Shown piece by piece: positions 17,617 to 27,939 of a stretch of 64,000 nt of DNA. Every line of letters begins with the position of its first letter. Positions within the stretch are counted from its first letter, which is position 1. This DNA comes from Flavobacteriales bacterium (lineage in GTDB: Bacteria; Bacteroidota; Bacteroidia; Flavobacteriales_F; PHOS-HE28), in contig JADJVC010000014.1 of the NCBI GenBank assembly GCA_016710685.1, positions 310,001 to 374,000 of the forward strand, in the 5' to 3' direction. Both the position numbers and the translations under genes were made by a program. Below the pieces are notes generated by a model. The model was given only the letters and a program-made list of their open reading frames with translations, did no database searches and was not told the DNA's origin.

Positions 17617-18512
17617 TTTCCGGCCTTGAAAAGGTAGTCGCGTTCATCCTTGCTCAAGCTGCCATAACCGGACTTGGAGATTTTGTCCAATATGGCGTCG
17701 ATGCGCTCTTGTTGCTGCTTTTTCGCGGCGTTGTATTCGGCATCGTTCCGCGGAACCGAATTTCCGGTAGGCCGCTTTTCCACGCGCATCCGGCTCTTCT
17801 TTTTCGGCTTCAACTTTTGGCCTAAGTTTTCCAGCCAAGTCACAAAGCCCAGCGACCAATCCTTGCCTTGCGCCAGTTGCCGCGCTGCCACAAAGCCGTA
17901 AAGTGCGCCGCCCAAATGCGCCAAATGCCCGCCCGTATTGCCGCCTTGGCGGATGGCGATGAGGTCCAGCACCAGTACCGCCAACGCGATGTACTTCAGC
18001 CGCACGGCACCCAGCAACATCAAGTTCACCAGCATGTCCGGCCGGTATGCCGCTATGCCGATGAATACGCCCATCACCGCTGCCGAAGCACCAAGGATGG
18101 GACCGTTGCTCGCCAAGCTCAAATGCGCCGGCATGAAGCTTCCCAACGCGTAAAACGCAAAGCCGCACAGCCCGCCCAGCAAGTAATTGCCCAACATGCG
18201 CTGACCGCCCAATAAGCTCTCAAAAAGCTGCCCGCTGAACCACAGCATCACCATGTTCCAGAACAAATGCATCGGGGCTTGATGCGTGAACATATACGTG
18301 ATGGGCGTCCACGGATGCCACGCGAGCCAGGCCCAGTTGTTGGAGCCCATCAGGTTGTTCAGGAACAACGCACCGATGCCACTGGTGCCCACCAACCAAC
18401 CGAAAAGCTCAACTGCCCAAACCACCAGGAAAACGCCGATGTTCACGATCAGCAGCTTCTTGGTCATGCCGCCGGTGGCCCATTGGTTTTTTATATCGGT
18501 TGTGAGGGACAT
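17613..18512 (-). CDS. Rhomboid family intramembrane serine protease
   Basis: A 299-residue membrane protein with six helices. HWNM-like NMVMLWFSG, the catalytic serine motif GASAAVMG and the catalytic histidine in GGHLAHLGGA are all present, with TYMFTHQAPMHLFWNM providing the oxyanion-side residues. After the last helix there is a basic linker (KLKPKKKSRMRVEKR) and a C-terminal helical pair ending DAILDKISKSGYGSLSKDE, a soluble domain common to Bacteroidota rhomboids. Substrates are unknown. It overlaps the EEP gene by four bases and follows a second rhomboid gene, separated by a repeat-filled gap. Confidence 0.92.
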   Translation of the reverse strand: MSLTTDIKNQWATGGMTKKLLIVNIGVFLVVWAVELFGWLVGTSGIGALFLNNLMGSNNWAWLAWHPWTPITYMFTHQAPMHLFWNMVMLWFSGQLFESLLGGQRMLGNYLLGGLCGFAFYALGSFMPAHLSLASNGPILGASAAVMGVFIGIAAYRPDMLVNLMLLGAVRLKYIALAVLVLDLIAIRQGGNTGGHLAHLGGALYGFVAARQLAQGKDWSLGFVTWLENLGQKLKPKKKSRMRVEKRPTGNSVPRNDAEYNAAKKQQQERIDAILDKISKSGYGSLSKDERDYLFKAGK

Positions 18513-18541
18513 GAGTTTGGGAGAGGGGAGAGAGGGGAATG

Positions 18542-18561
18542 GACGCGGAGGCGCGGAGAAT
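18542..18561. repeat. Fragment of the GCGGAGGCGCGGAG arm repeat
   Basis: GACGCGGAGGCGCGGAGAAT matches, on the opposite strand and one unit shorter, the right arm of the composite repeats at 18807-18835 and 58314-58342. It lies 30 bases before the rhomboid start codon. Confidence 0.55.
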
Positions 18562-18586
18562 TTCTAATTCCTGAGTTTTGAGTTTT

Positions 18587-18835
18587 CACCACAGAGGCAC
18601 AGAGGGCACAGAGGGCACAGAGAAGGAATTATTATTGAGTCTTGAATCACTTAGTGTTAGAATTCAGTTGGTAGAAGCAGTTGGCAGTGGCAGTTGGCAG
18701 AAGCAGTCGGCAGTGGCAGTTGGCAGACGGTCGGCAGTACCCGGTACTCCATACTCGATACCCAATACCAGAAACTTGACTTACCATCCACCGATCACCC
18801 GATCGCATTTCTCTGCGCCTCTGCGCCTCTGCGTC
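18587..18835. repeat. Composite repeat: CACAGAGG arm, GGCAGT core, inverted GCGCCTCTGC arm
   Basis: This fills most of the 330-base gap between the two rhomboid genes. The left arm 18587-18626 is a run of CACAGAGGG units. The core 18665-18738 repeats GCAGTTGGCAGTGGCAG with variations. Then come TACTCGATACCCAATACC and ACCATCCACCGATCACCC. The right arm 18807-18835 is ATTTCTCTGCGCCTCTGCGC and on, an inverted, related copy of the left arm. The right arm matches 27 of 29 bases of the arm at 58314-58342. No open frame of interest is present. Confidence 0.7.
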
Positions 18836-18840
18836 AAAAT

Positions 18841-19650
18841 TCATAGCACTCCTTTCTTCTTCCAATACCTGATGATGAAAAACCGAAGATCGCCGCCCAG
18901 GTGGGCATAGTGCGCTACGTTGTCACCTGCGCGCTGGCTTACGCCCGAATACAGTTCCCACAATCCGTAGAGCACCACGAAGTACTTCGCTTTGATGGGC
19001 ACCGGGAAGAAAAGCAGCATCAGCTCCACGTTGGGGAAGAGCATGCCGAAGGCCAGCAAGATGCCGAAGATGGCACCGCTGGCTCCCACCATCACGCCGG
19101 CGTAGTCCCAGAACAGGGCTTGAACGGCATTGTTGCTTCCGGGATGCTGGGCCACGATCTCATTCATCACAACGTTGGCCTCGTCCATGGAAATGTGGCT
19201 GGCTTCCACCATGCGCCGCACATCAGCCACAGCCACGCCCGCGCTCTGCACATGGGCCACCAAGTCTTGCGTTCCCACATAGGTTACGCCCATTTGCAGC
19301 GCGGCTGCACCCAAGCCGCACAACAGGTAGTAGTTCAGGAAGCGTTTGGCGCCCATTACGCGCTCGATCGGCCCGCCGAACATGTACAGTGCGAACATGT
19401 TGCTGAGGATGTGCCAGTACCAACTGCCGCCGCTGTTCGGCCCGGCGTGCATGAACATGTGCGTGACCACCTGCCACGGCTTGAAGTCCGGCGAGCCGAT
19501 GGCGTGCAGCCCCAGCCAGTTGTCCAAAATGCTTCGGCCCAGCAGGTCGGAACCCATGGCGATCTTCAACAGCAGCATGAGGCCGTTGATGATCAACAGG
19601 TTTTTTACCACCACGGGCAAGCGGGATGCGGCGTTGCCGAACATGTTCAT
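18841..19650 (-). CDS. Rhomboid family intramembrane serine protease, second copy
   Basis: A 269-residue rhomboid with the catalytic serine in VGASGAIFGILLAFG and histidine in AHYAHLGGD. A loop of about 45 residues (VGTQDLVAHVQSAG to NNAVQALFWDY) is inserted before the serine helix. The start at 19650 overlaps the mutL stop by one base (TGATG), so the genes are coupled. The stretch after AHLGG reads DLRFFIIRYWKKK; removing one G and adding one T would give GGIFGFFIIRYWKKK, the normal GxxxG-type helix, so a compensating indel pair near 18870-18885 is likely. Confidence 0.9.
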   Translation of the reverse strand: MNMFGNAASRLPVVVKNLLIINGLMLLLKIAMGSDLLGRSILDNWLGLHAIGSPDFKPWQVVTHMFMHAGPNSGGSWYWHILSNMFALYMFGGPIERVMGAKRFLNYYLLCGLGAAALQMGVTYVGTQDLVAHVQSAGVAVADVRRMVEASHISMDEANVVMNEIVAQHPGSNNAVQALFWDYAGVMVGASGAIFGILLAFGMLFPNVELMLLFFPVPIKAKYFVVLYGLWELYSGVSQRAGDNVAHYAHLGGDLRFFIIRYWKKKGVL

Positions 19651-21461
19651 CAGCGTTCAAATCGTTCGTCGAGCTCGTGTTGCCCGTAGGTGATCAAGAC
19701 GGGCTTTCCACCCGGTGTGAAGTACGGCATTTCGCAGGCGAATAGCCGGTCGATCAAGTCATGCATTTCCACCGTGCCCAACCGTTTCACGGGTTGGCTC
19801 ATTACACTGCGGGCCATACCACGGGCCAAGGTGGCGTGGCGTTCGGCCTTCAGCGATCCGCGTTCGTTATGCACCTGTTCCAGCAGTTGGCCCAGAAGAT
19901 CGGCTGGGTCCTCGGCGCCGCTTTCCGCCGGCATGCCGTTTACCGCCACACTGCGCCCGCTCAATGGTTCAAGCTGGAAACCCAGGGCATGCAGTTCCGG
20001 CAAAATGGCCAGCAAAAGCGCATGGTCCGGCGCGTTCAATTCCATCGTGACAGGGAACAGTTGCGCCTGGCTGGTGCCACTACCTGCTTCCAAAGACCAC
20101 ATGGAACGCTCGTACATGATCCGCTCCATGGCCCGTTGCTGGTCCACAACCACGAAGCCGCTCTTGAGCTGCGCCAGCATATAATGCCCGAGCAATTGGA
20201 ACACGGGCCGGTTGCCCGTGGCTTCGTGGTGCAACGGTACCGGATGTTCCTCTTCCTTTGGTGCAAAACCCGGAAGCATTTCGTCATGTTGCGTTACCCG
20301 TGCGCTGCCCAGATCGAACAGTTGTTGCCAACCGGCTGAAGAGGTTTGCGGTGGCAGGTCCGTAGGCCGCCAACGACCACTGGATACGGGCGGTTCTCCG
20401 CGAACAGGGCCGGTAGCGGTAGCACCCATCAGCAATGCTGGCTCCGGCTCGAAATCGATGCTGGGCGTGATGTTGTGCCGTCCCAATGCCCGCCGCACCG
20501 CTGCGTGCACGATAGCATACACGGTGCGGTCGTCCCGGAACTTGATCTCCGTTTTCGTGGGATGGATGTTGATGTCGATCCAAGCCGGGTCCAATTCCAA
20601 AAAGAGGAACCAGCCGGGGTAATTATCGCGAGCGATTAGCTCTTCGTAAGCCCGTCGCACGGCGTGTTCCAAGTAAGGACTGCGGATAAAGCGGCTGTTC
20701 ACGAAGAAGTATTGCTCGCCCCGGTTTCGCTTGGCAAATTCCGGCTTGGTGACGAAGCCTTCCACGCGAACGAATTCCGTCGCTTCTTCCACCGGCACCA
20801 AGCGTTCGTCGAACTTCCTGCCGAAGACGCCCACGATGCGCTGCCGCTCGTTCCCCGGCTCCAGGTGGAACAGTTCCTGCTCGTTGTGCAACAGCCTAAA
20901 ACGCACGCCCGGATGCGCCAACGCCACGCGCTGGAACTCCTCGATCACGTGCTTCATTTCCACCGGGTCGCTCTTGAGGAACTGCCGCCGCGCGGGCACG
21001 TTGTAGAAGAGGCTGCGCACATGCAACGACGAACCCACGGGGCAAGCGATGGCCTCCTGGGCCTGCACGCGGCTGCCCTCGATCAGCACGCGGGTGCCCA
21101 AGTCTTTCCCTTCCTGCCGCGTCTTCAACTCCACCTGGGCTATGGCCGCGATGCTTGCCAATGCTTCACCCCGGAAGCCCTTGGTGCGCACGGTCTGCAG
21201 GTCGTCCGCCAAGCGGATCTTGCTGGTGGCGTGCCGTTCGAAGCAGGTGCGCGCATCGGTGGCGCTCATGCCCTTGCCGTCGTCCGTTACTTGGATCAAC
21301 GTGCGGCCCGCATCTTTCAGCACCACGATGATCTGCTCCGCGCCCGCGTCCACGCTGTTCTCCAGCAGCTCCTTCACCACGCTGGCCGGGCGTTGCACCA
21401 CCTCGCCCGCAGCGATCTGGTTCGCCACATGGTCGGGGAGAAGACGGATGATGTCGCTCAT
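19650..21461 (-). CDS. mutL: DNA mismatch repair protein MutL
   Basis: Coordinates mismatch repair by linking MutS to strand incision. The 603-residue protein has the complete GHKL ATPase: IAAGEVVQRPASVVKELLEN, DDGKGMSATDA, RHATSKI and TKGFRGEALASI. The C-terminal part has VVDQQRAMERIMYE, aligned with the endonuclease motif DQHA-x2-E-x4-E but with the His replaced, the usual Bacteroidota variant as I know it; and CEMPYFTPGGKPVLI at the end. ATG 21461 gives the normal MSDIIRLLPDHV start. A CATCTTTG box lies 37 bases upstream. Confidence 0.95.
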   Translation of the reverse strand: MSDIIRLLPDHVANQIAAGEVVQRPASVVKELLENSVDAGAEQIIVVLKDAGRTLIQVTDDGKGMSATDARTCFERHATSKIRLADDLQTVRTKGFRGEALASIAAIAQVELKTRQEGKDLGTRVLIEGSRVQAQEAIACPVGSSLHVRSLFYNVPARRQFLKSDPVEMKHVIEEFQRVALAHPGVRFRLLHNEQELFHLEPGNERQRIVGVFGRKFDERLVPVEEATEFVRVEGFVTKPEFAKRNRGEQYFFVNSRFIRSPYLEHAVRRAYEELIARDNYPGWFLFLELDPAWIDINIHPTKTEIKFRDDRTVYAIVHAAVRRALGRHNITPSIDFEPEPALLMGATATGPVRGEPPVSSGRWRPTDLPPQTSSAGWQQLFDLGSARVTQHDEMLPGFAPKEEEHPVPLHHEATGNRPVFQLLGHYMLAQLKSGFVVVDQQRAMERIMYERSMWSLEAGSGTSQAQLFPVTMELNAPDHALLLAILPELHALGFQLEPLSGRSVAVNGMPAESGAEDPADLLGQLLEQVHNERGSLKAERHATLARGMARSVMSQPVKRLGTVEMHDLIDRLFACEMPYFTPGGKPVLITYGQHELDERFER

Positions 21462-21497
21462 GCAATTGCGGACGCCGCGCCAAGACCGGCGCAGCCG

Positions 21498-21505
21498 CAA
21501 AGATG
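21498..21505 (-). promoter_or_regulatory. Possible -7 box CATCTTTG for mutL
   Basis: The minus strand reads CATCTTTGCGG, one base away from TAnnTTTG, 36 bases before the mutL ATG. Confidence 0.35.
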
Positions 21506-21587
21506 CGGGCTACGGTTGAACCGTAAAAGTCGTGTTGAAGGTTTTGGCGGGAAGGAGGGGGCGGGGCGATCGGCCGCGCGCTCTTTG

Positions 21588-21607
21588 GGTCCGATACGTA
21601 TCGGACC
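21588..21607. repeat. Perfect 20-bp palindrome at the left edge of the defence island
   Basis: GGTCCGATACGTATCGGACC is its own reverse complement over 20 bases. It is followed at once by CCACGGAGACACGG, a fragment of the CACAGAGG-type repeat. The 450-base gap from 21462 to 21908 otherwise holds only the mutL promoter box, a second possible repeat word near 21645 (AAATTACACAGATGG) and a box at 21869 (TATTTTGC) for the helicase gene; I see no gene in it. Confidence 0.75.
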
Positions 21608-21868
21608 ACGGAGACACGGATAGACTAGGAGAAAAGAATGGGTCGCAAATTACACAGATGGATGTTTGGTTTCGGCTGGGGTTGAATGGTTGCGCGCTAT
21701 GCGGCGCTTGTTTGTTCGATCACGAATGGATACGCTCCGATAGACATCCGAGGAAAATTGATGAGAACAGCTTGTTGGTCCGGGTCTGATGCCCTCTGGA
21801 CCAGTTGTGGTCACGGATCCAGCACCCGTGGTTTGGTGAGTTGCCATTGGATCTCAACCGGTCCATTC

Positions 21869-21876
21869 TATTTTGC
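21869..21876 (+). promoter_or_regulatory. Possible -7 box TATTTTGC for the defence island
   Basis: TATTTTGC is one T short of TAnnTTTG and lies 33 bases before the ATG at 21909. It would drive the helicase-Mod operon. Confidence 0.35.
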
Positions 21877-21908
21877 ACCGCGATAAACCTATTTTGGTCC
21901 GCTTCTAT

Positions 21909-24820
21909 ATGGGATCTTTTACAAGCTATTCTTCATACGGCTCACTCCCCAACAAGCCCAGTCCTTCAGCCTGCAGCTCACGCGCAGGCGTGCCTGATGA
22001 TTCGGAGAAGCTTTCCAGTGCCCCGCCCGATGCTAAGGAGCATCTGAATCCACACCAAGTGGATGCCGCCCTGTTCGCGTTCAAGTCGCCGCTCTCCAAC
22101 GGTGCTATTCTTGCCGATGAAGTGGGCTTGGGTAAGACGATCGAAGCTGGCATCCTTCTCTCACAGTTCTGGGCATCGGGTAAAAAGAAATTGCTGATCA
22201 TAGGCCCGAGCAATTTGCGCAGGCAATGGGCGCAAGAGTTGGAAGATAAATTCTACCTGTCTTCTGTGATCATGGACAGTAAGCGGTTCAAGGAATTGCA
22301 CGCCGAAGCCAAACACAATCCACTCGATCAGCACAAAGTGATCATCTGTTCTTTTCACTTCGCCAAAGCCAAGGCCGACTACATCAATTTGGGGAATGGG
22401 ACCTTGTGCATCGACGAAGCACACCGCTTGCGGAACGTTTACCGGCCCAGCAACAAGATCGGAAAGGCGCATCAAAGCAGCTATCGATCCGTATCCAAAA
22501 AGTACTGCTTACCGCAACGCCGTTGCAGAACAGCTTGATGATCTCTACGGCCCTCTCCAGCACTGTAGATGAACACGTCTTCGGAATGGAGAGCTTCCGC
22601 GCACAATTCACGCGCAATGATGATGGTGTGGATTACAAGGAACTGAAGGAACGCATCCGGCCTTTGTTGCACCGGACCTTACGCCGCCAAGTGCGCGAAC
22701 ATGTGCCGTGGACCGAACGCATTCCGATTACCATACAATTCCATCCAACCGAAGAGGAACAAGAACTCTACGACCGTGTTACCGAATACCTGCACCAGGA
22801 CCTGCTTTATGCCATGCCCGATGGCAAGCGCCATTTGGTAACGATGATCCTGCACAAGTTGCTGGCTTCTTCGTCCTTCGCTGTAACACGCACCTTGGAA
22901 AAACTGATCAAAGGGCTGGAGTACTTGCTGGAGGAAAAAGCACCAAGTGAAGACTTCATGGCAGCGTTGTTCGCCGATATGGATGGACTTGATGATGTGG
23001 AGGATGAATGGGAAGAAGACGAAGAAGAATCCCGCAGTGCGGCGGGAGGTGAAGAACACGAAAAGAAAAAGAAAAGCGAGCACCTTTCCGCTGAAGAAAT
23101 AGAAGCGGTGAAAGCAGAGTTGAAGCAATTGAAAAGCTTCCGCGAACTTTCCGTTTCCATAACACACAATGCGAAAGGCGACAAGCTATTTACCGCACTG
23201 GAACAGGGTTTCGAGCAATTGAAGAAGATCGGGGCCAATAAGAAGGCGATCATCTTCACCGAGTCGCGGCGCACACAGGAATACCTTTGACCTATTGGAA
23301 AATGCGGGATACTCCAACAAGGTGATGCTCTTCAACGGAAGCAACACCGATGCACGTTCAAAGGAGATCCACAACGCCTTCAAGAAGAAATACGAAGGCA
23401 CCGATAAGTTGAGCGGATCGAAAACCGCAGATGTGCGACAAGCACTCGTGGACCATTTCAAGAACAGCGCAGAAGTAATGATCGCCACCGAGGCCGCCGC
23501 CGAGGGCATCAACCTGCAGTTCTGCTCCATGGTGATCAATTACGACCTGCCATGGAACCCGCAACGCATTGAGCAACGCATTGGCCGCTGCCACCGGTAC
23601 GGGCAAAAGCACGATGTGGTGGTGGTGAACTTCCAGAACCTGGACAATGCTGCAGACCGGCGTGTGTTGGACCTGCTCACCCAAAAGTTCAACTTGTTCA
23701 GTGGTGTGTTCGGTGCAAGCGATGAAGTGCTGGGCACGTTGGAAAGCGGGGGCGACTTCGAACGCAAGATCATTGCAATTATCCAACGGTGCAGGACCAA
23801 CGAACAGATCAACGCGGCGTTCGATGCCTTGCAGAAAGAATACGAGACCGTGATCGACGAGCGCATGCGCAATGCACAAATGGCATTGACGGAACACTTC
23901 GATGCAGACGTGATCGAAAAGCTCCGCACACGCATGGAGGAAAGCACCGTGATGATCAGCAAATTCCAACGCTGGTTATGGGAAGTATCACGCACGTTCT
24001 TGCGGGACGATGCGCAGTTCGACATTCCGAAACTCACCTTCCAACTACTTAAGAATCCCTTCAAGGCCAACATACACACCGGTCTTTACTCGCTCGACAA
24101 AAAGAACGAGCAGGCTTATCGTTACCGCGTAAATCATCCGCTTGCTGCGGGTATTCTAAAGCACTACGCCAACCTAGAATTGGCACCGGAGCACGTCACA
24201 TTCCACTACAGCAGTGGTCCTCAGAACAACGCATTGATAAGTCCTTTCAAAGGCCAAAGCGGTTGGTTGCGCTTGAGCATGGTAGAAGTGAATTCCTTGG
24301 AACAGACCGATCACTTGGTTTTTACCGGTTACACCGATAGCGGCACCACGCTGCAACAAGAGCAAGTAGCCAAACTAATGGAGCTACAAGCCGATGCAAC
24401 AGCGCAGCAAGAAGAGCCACCGGAGCAACAACTGGAAAAGGTTAAACGCGACATACTAAAGGGCTACCGAGAGAACTTGAAGAACAACGACGCCAAGCAC
24501 CTGCAGCAAGAAGTGAACAAGCTGAACCGCTGGGCCGAGATCGCATCTTGTTGTTGGAAAAAGAGATACACGACACCAAGAAACGGATCCAAGTATTGAA
24601 TCGCGATAGCGCCAAGACCATAGAGCCGATCGAGCAACTGAAGATCCAAAAAAAGATACAGGCCGAAGAGAAAAAGCAACGCAAACAGCGCCAACAGATC
24701 TTCGCCGCAGAAGACCGGATACAAGACCAGCGCACTGCAATGATCGACACCATAACAAAGCGTATCGATCGCAGCTTCCGGGAAAAACAGATCTTCACCG
24801 TCCGCTGGACATTGAACTAA
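21909..24820 (+). CDS. SNF2-type DEAD/DEAH helicase of a type III-like restriction island (several frame breaks)
   Basis: About 970 residues when frames are joined. Motif I is ILADEVGLGKTIEAGILLSQ, Ia IIGPSNLRRQW, II DEAHR, III LLTATPLQNSLM, V ATEAAAEGINLQFC and VI RIEQRIGRCHRYGQ, the SNF2 set. After the helicase core come about 400 residues with a charged coiled-coil end (EKKQRKQRQQ). Breaks lie near 21930-22010 (paired), 22465-22560 (paired), 23288 and 24540; a single G restores AEDRILLLEKEIHD at the last. The Mod gene follows after 15 bases. It probably moves on DNA as part of the restriction or defence complex. The start is uncertain; a TTG at 21873 is possible. Confidence 0.8.
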
Positions 24821-24835
24821 GCACGTTAAGAATTC

Positions 24836-27800
24836 ATGACACCCCAATACGCCCGCCTCGTAGACACCCTACAACAGATCTTTATGCTGGACCAGGCCGA
24901 TCTCGATTTCGGGATCTACCGCATCATGAACCAGAAGCGTACCGAGATCAACGATTTTCTGGAGAACCGATTGCTGAAGCGCGTTACCGAAACCCTGGCC
25001 CAAGGCGGCGCGGGCCAAGCCAAGGAACAGCAGGAAAAATTGCGCAGCATGGAACAAAGCCTGCGCGATGCCGGCATGATCCCGATGCCAACGATAAAGT
25101 GCGCGAAATGCGCCAACAACTAAAAGCAGGCGGAAGCCAAGAAGACCTCACGAACGAAGTCTTTAGCCACCTCGCCGATTTCTTTCGGCGCTACTATCAC
25201 CAAGGTGATTTCATTAGCCTGCGCCGCTACAAGAAAGACGTGTACGCCATACCCTACGAGGGCGAAGAAGTAAAGCTGCACTGGGCCAACCATGACCAGT
25301 ATTACATAAAAACCAGCGAATACTTCCAGCAGTACCGCTTCAAGATCGAGGGCGGCCTGCCCGTTACCTTCTGCTTGCGAGATGCTACCACCGAAAAAGA
25401 CAACAACAAAGCACAAGGCAAGGACCGCCTCTTCCGCTTGTGTGAAGAGGACTTCATAACGCAGGATGATGATGGCCTGAAGATCTGGTTCACCTACCAG
25501 CCCGAGGACAAAAGCACCAAGCAGGATACCCTGATCGCCGAAGCGCTCGAAAAGGTGGCTGAGGCACTCGAAGCCACCGCCTACAAAAGCCACCGCAACG
25601 GCTTGCTAAAGCCCATGCCCACCGAGAAGAACAAGGGCCGCACCCTGCTGGAAAAACAACTGAAGGACTACACCGCCCGCAACAGCTTCGACTACTTCAT
25701 ACACAAGGACCTTGGTGGCTTTCTGCAACGCGAGCTGGACTTACATTAAGAACGAAGTGCTCCACTTGGATGATGTGGATACCGACGACCCCAAGCACTA
25801 CGCCCGCCAACTGGCCGTAATAAAAGCCCTGCGCGGCGTGGCCAAACACATCATTGCCTTGCTGGCGCAACTGGAGAATTTCCAGAAAAAGCTATGGCTG
25901 AAAAAGAAGTTCGTGGTGCAAAGCGATTGGTGCATAACGCTGGACCGCATACCCGAGGAATTCTACCCGGACATACGGGCGAACAAAGCGCAACTTGCAG
26001 GAGTGGAAAGAGCTGTTTGATGTGGAGCTGAACAGTAATGGACGGTAGGGCACAGGTAAGGACGGTAAGACGGCAAGGCCGCCAAAAATGAAAAAGTGAA
26101 AGAAGCGTGGCCACGTGCTTGCCGAGCACCCGTTCTTGGTTTTAGACACCAAACACTTCCCGCGCGAATGGAAATACCGCCTGCTGGGCGCGCTGGACAA
26201 CTTGGATGAACAGATGGATGGCCTGCTGATCAACAGCGAGAATTTCCAAGCGCTGCAACTGCTGCAAACCCGCTACCACGAACAAGTGAAATGCGTGTAT
26301 ATCGATCCGCCGTATAATACGGGTGAAGATGAGTTCCCATGCATAAGGACAACTTCCAAGTCATCATGCTTGGCCATGCTTATGTATGACGGTTATTGCT
26401 GTCGAAGACCTTGATGACTCAAATGGGGGTGCGTTGGCCACATTGATGAACACGAACAGAAGAACCTTGAGCATTTAGTTAGCATCATTTTCCGGGACGA
26501 GAACGACTTGGGCAAAATAATTTGGGATAAGCGAAACCCGAAGGGTGATGCGACGACGATCGGAAGCCAACACGAGTACATTCAGATTGCCGCGAAGGAC
26601 AAAGATGCTGGTCAGCTTCAGGCAGGTTGGATCCGACGTAAGAAAGAGAATGCTGAAAAGGTCATCATGCGCGCTGAGCAATCGTTGAAACAAACAAAGG
26701 AAGATGATGTCAAAAGCAAATTTTCAAAATGGCTGAATGGAACCGAGTTCTCAGGTGGTGAAGCCGGACCAGTTAATCAGAACGATGCTGGAAACGATTT
26801 ATCATGCAAGGTTTTTGGCTTGGCCAAATAAGAAGAAAGCGCAATAGAATCATTCAATTCACGTTAGATGATACCACCGAGGGGCCGATGCATCAAGGCA
26901 AAGAGGATGGCGGATCATCGAGCCACAATGAAGAATTTGTTGGAAGGAGATTAAATACTTTTGGAGAAGACTACTGCTCTACCAAGGCGGAAGTACCTGT
27001 TAAAGGACAACTTGTCTGAACCACTATCCTACATTTGTGTACGATGGATGAAGCAATGATTCTTCAAACGAATGTTGAGCTTATGTTCGATAAGCAAGAA
27101 ACCGGAGAACTCTTGCGCGCATCGTAGCACGTGACAATGGATGGTGGAATGGACCTGGACTACCTTGGGCGGTTCCGGCACCACGGCATGCGGTCCATCA
27201 ATCTTAAACGGGCCGATGGCGGCAGCCGCAAGTACATCTTGAAGACAAGGGGCTACTTCGATACCGAACGAAGCCACGCATACAAAAAGTGATCTACAGC
27301 AAAGATTGGAAGAACGGCAAACCGGTAAGCCGCGAGGGCAGCAGCCACGCCTTCAAATACCTGCGCTTAGAAGGCTACGAAGACACGCTGAACAACCTGC
27401 AACTGCAACGCGCCACCGGCCAAGCCAGCTTGTTGGAGAACGAAGAGTTCAACGAGAAATACCTGCTGCACTACATGCTGGATGTGGAAAGCAAGGAGAG
27501 CCTGCTGAGCACCGCGGCCTTCAAAAAGCCCTTTGGCTACACCATACAAGTAAGCGAGCAAAACGAGCTGCGCCCCCAAGAAGTGGACCTGGTAGAAACC
27601 TTCAACTATTTGCTGGGCCTAGTAGTGCAAACCATGGATCGATCAAGGGCACCGTAGTGGTGCAAGGCCACACCTAGAAGGCGAAAAGTGCTGGTCATTT
27701 GGCGCGATGTAGAAGCCATGGATGCCGAAGCCCTCAACACCTTCTTCCGCAAGCAGGCCTTCAGCACCAAAGACAACATCTTCGCCCGCATCTACGTGAA

Positions 27801-27891
27801 CGGCGATAACCACCTGGAGAACATAAAGTCCGAAGACCGAACACTGGAAAGTACGGTCGATCGAAGAGGAGTTCTTGAAGCGGATGTTTGA
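24836..27891 (+). CDS. Type III-like Mod, site-specific adenine-N6 DNA methyltransferase (heavily frame-broken)
   Basis: About 1,000 residues across many frames. The N-terminal 400 residues (RLVDTLQQIFMLDQADLDFG, FFRRYYHQGDFISLRRYKKD, ELD-YIKNEVLHLDD) match the large helical region of Mod proteins that pair with SNF2 helicases. The catalytic motif CVYIDPPYNTGEDEF is at about 26295-26335, then IIWDKRNPKGDA and QHEYI; the SAM motif is readable at 27158-27190 as DY-x2-GSGTT after correcting two indels. This DPPY-before-GSGTT order is the beta class. Breaks occur near 25083, 25740, 25993, 26040-26110, 26335-26430, 26810-27060, 27175-27290, 27650 and 27850. The exact stop is uncertain (27891, or 27960 in another frame). 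Confidence 0.8.
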
Positions 27892-27892
27892 G

Positions 27893-27927
27893 GATCAGAA
27901 AATTAGAAGATCAGAAGATCAGAAAAT
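27893..27927 (+). repeat. GATCAG word repeat, copy 1
   Basis: A 35-base stretch beginning GATCAGAAAATTAGAAGATC and made of three GATCAGA words. The same sequence with three changes (32 of 35 identical) lies at 63404-63438 on the same strand. It separates the Mod gene from the membrane-protein gene. Confidence 0.7.
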
Positions 27928-27939
27928 GTTGGAATTGAA

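Noticed and set aside
18660..18740. CRISPR array
   Set aside because: The GGCAGT words are short, degenerate and adjacent, without unique spacers of even length; no cas genes nearby.
20664..21623. 319-residue open frame opposite mutL
   Set aside because: Shadow; MutL ATPase motifs are perfect on the minus strand.
26115..26414. Separate small methyltransferase gene with DPPYNTG
   Set aside because: It is one frame segment of the Mod gene; motifs before and after continue in other frames.
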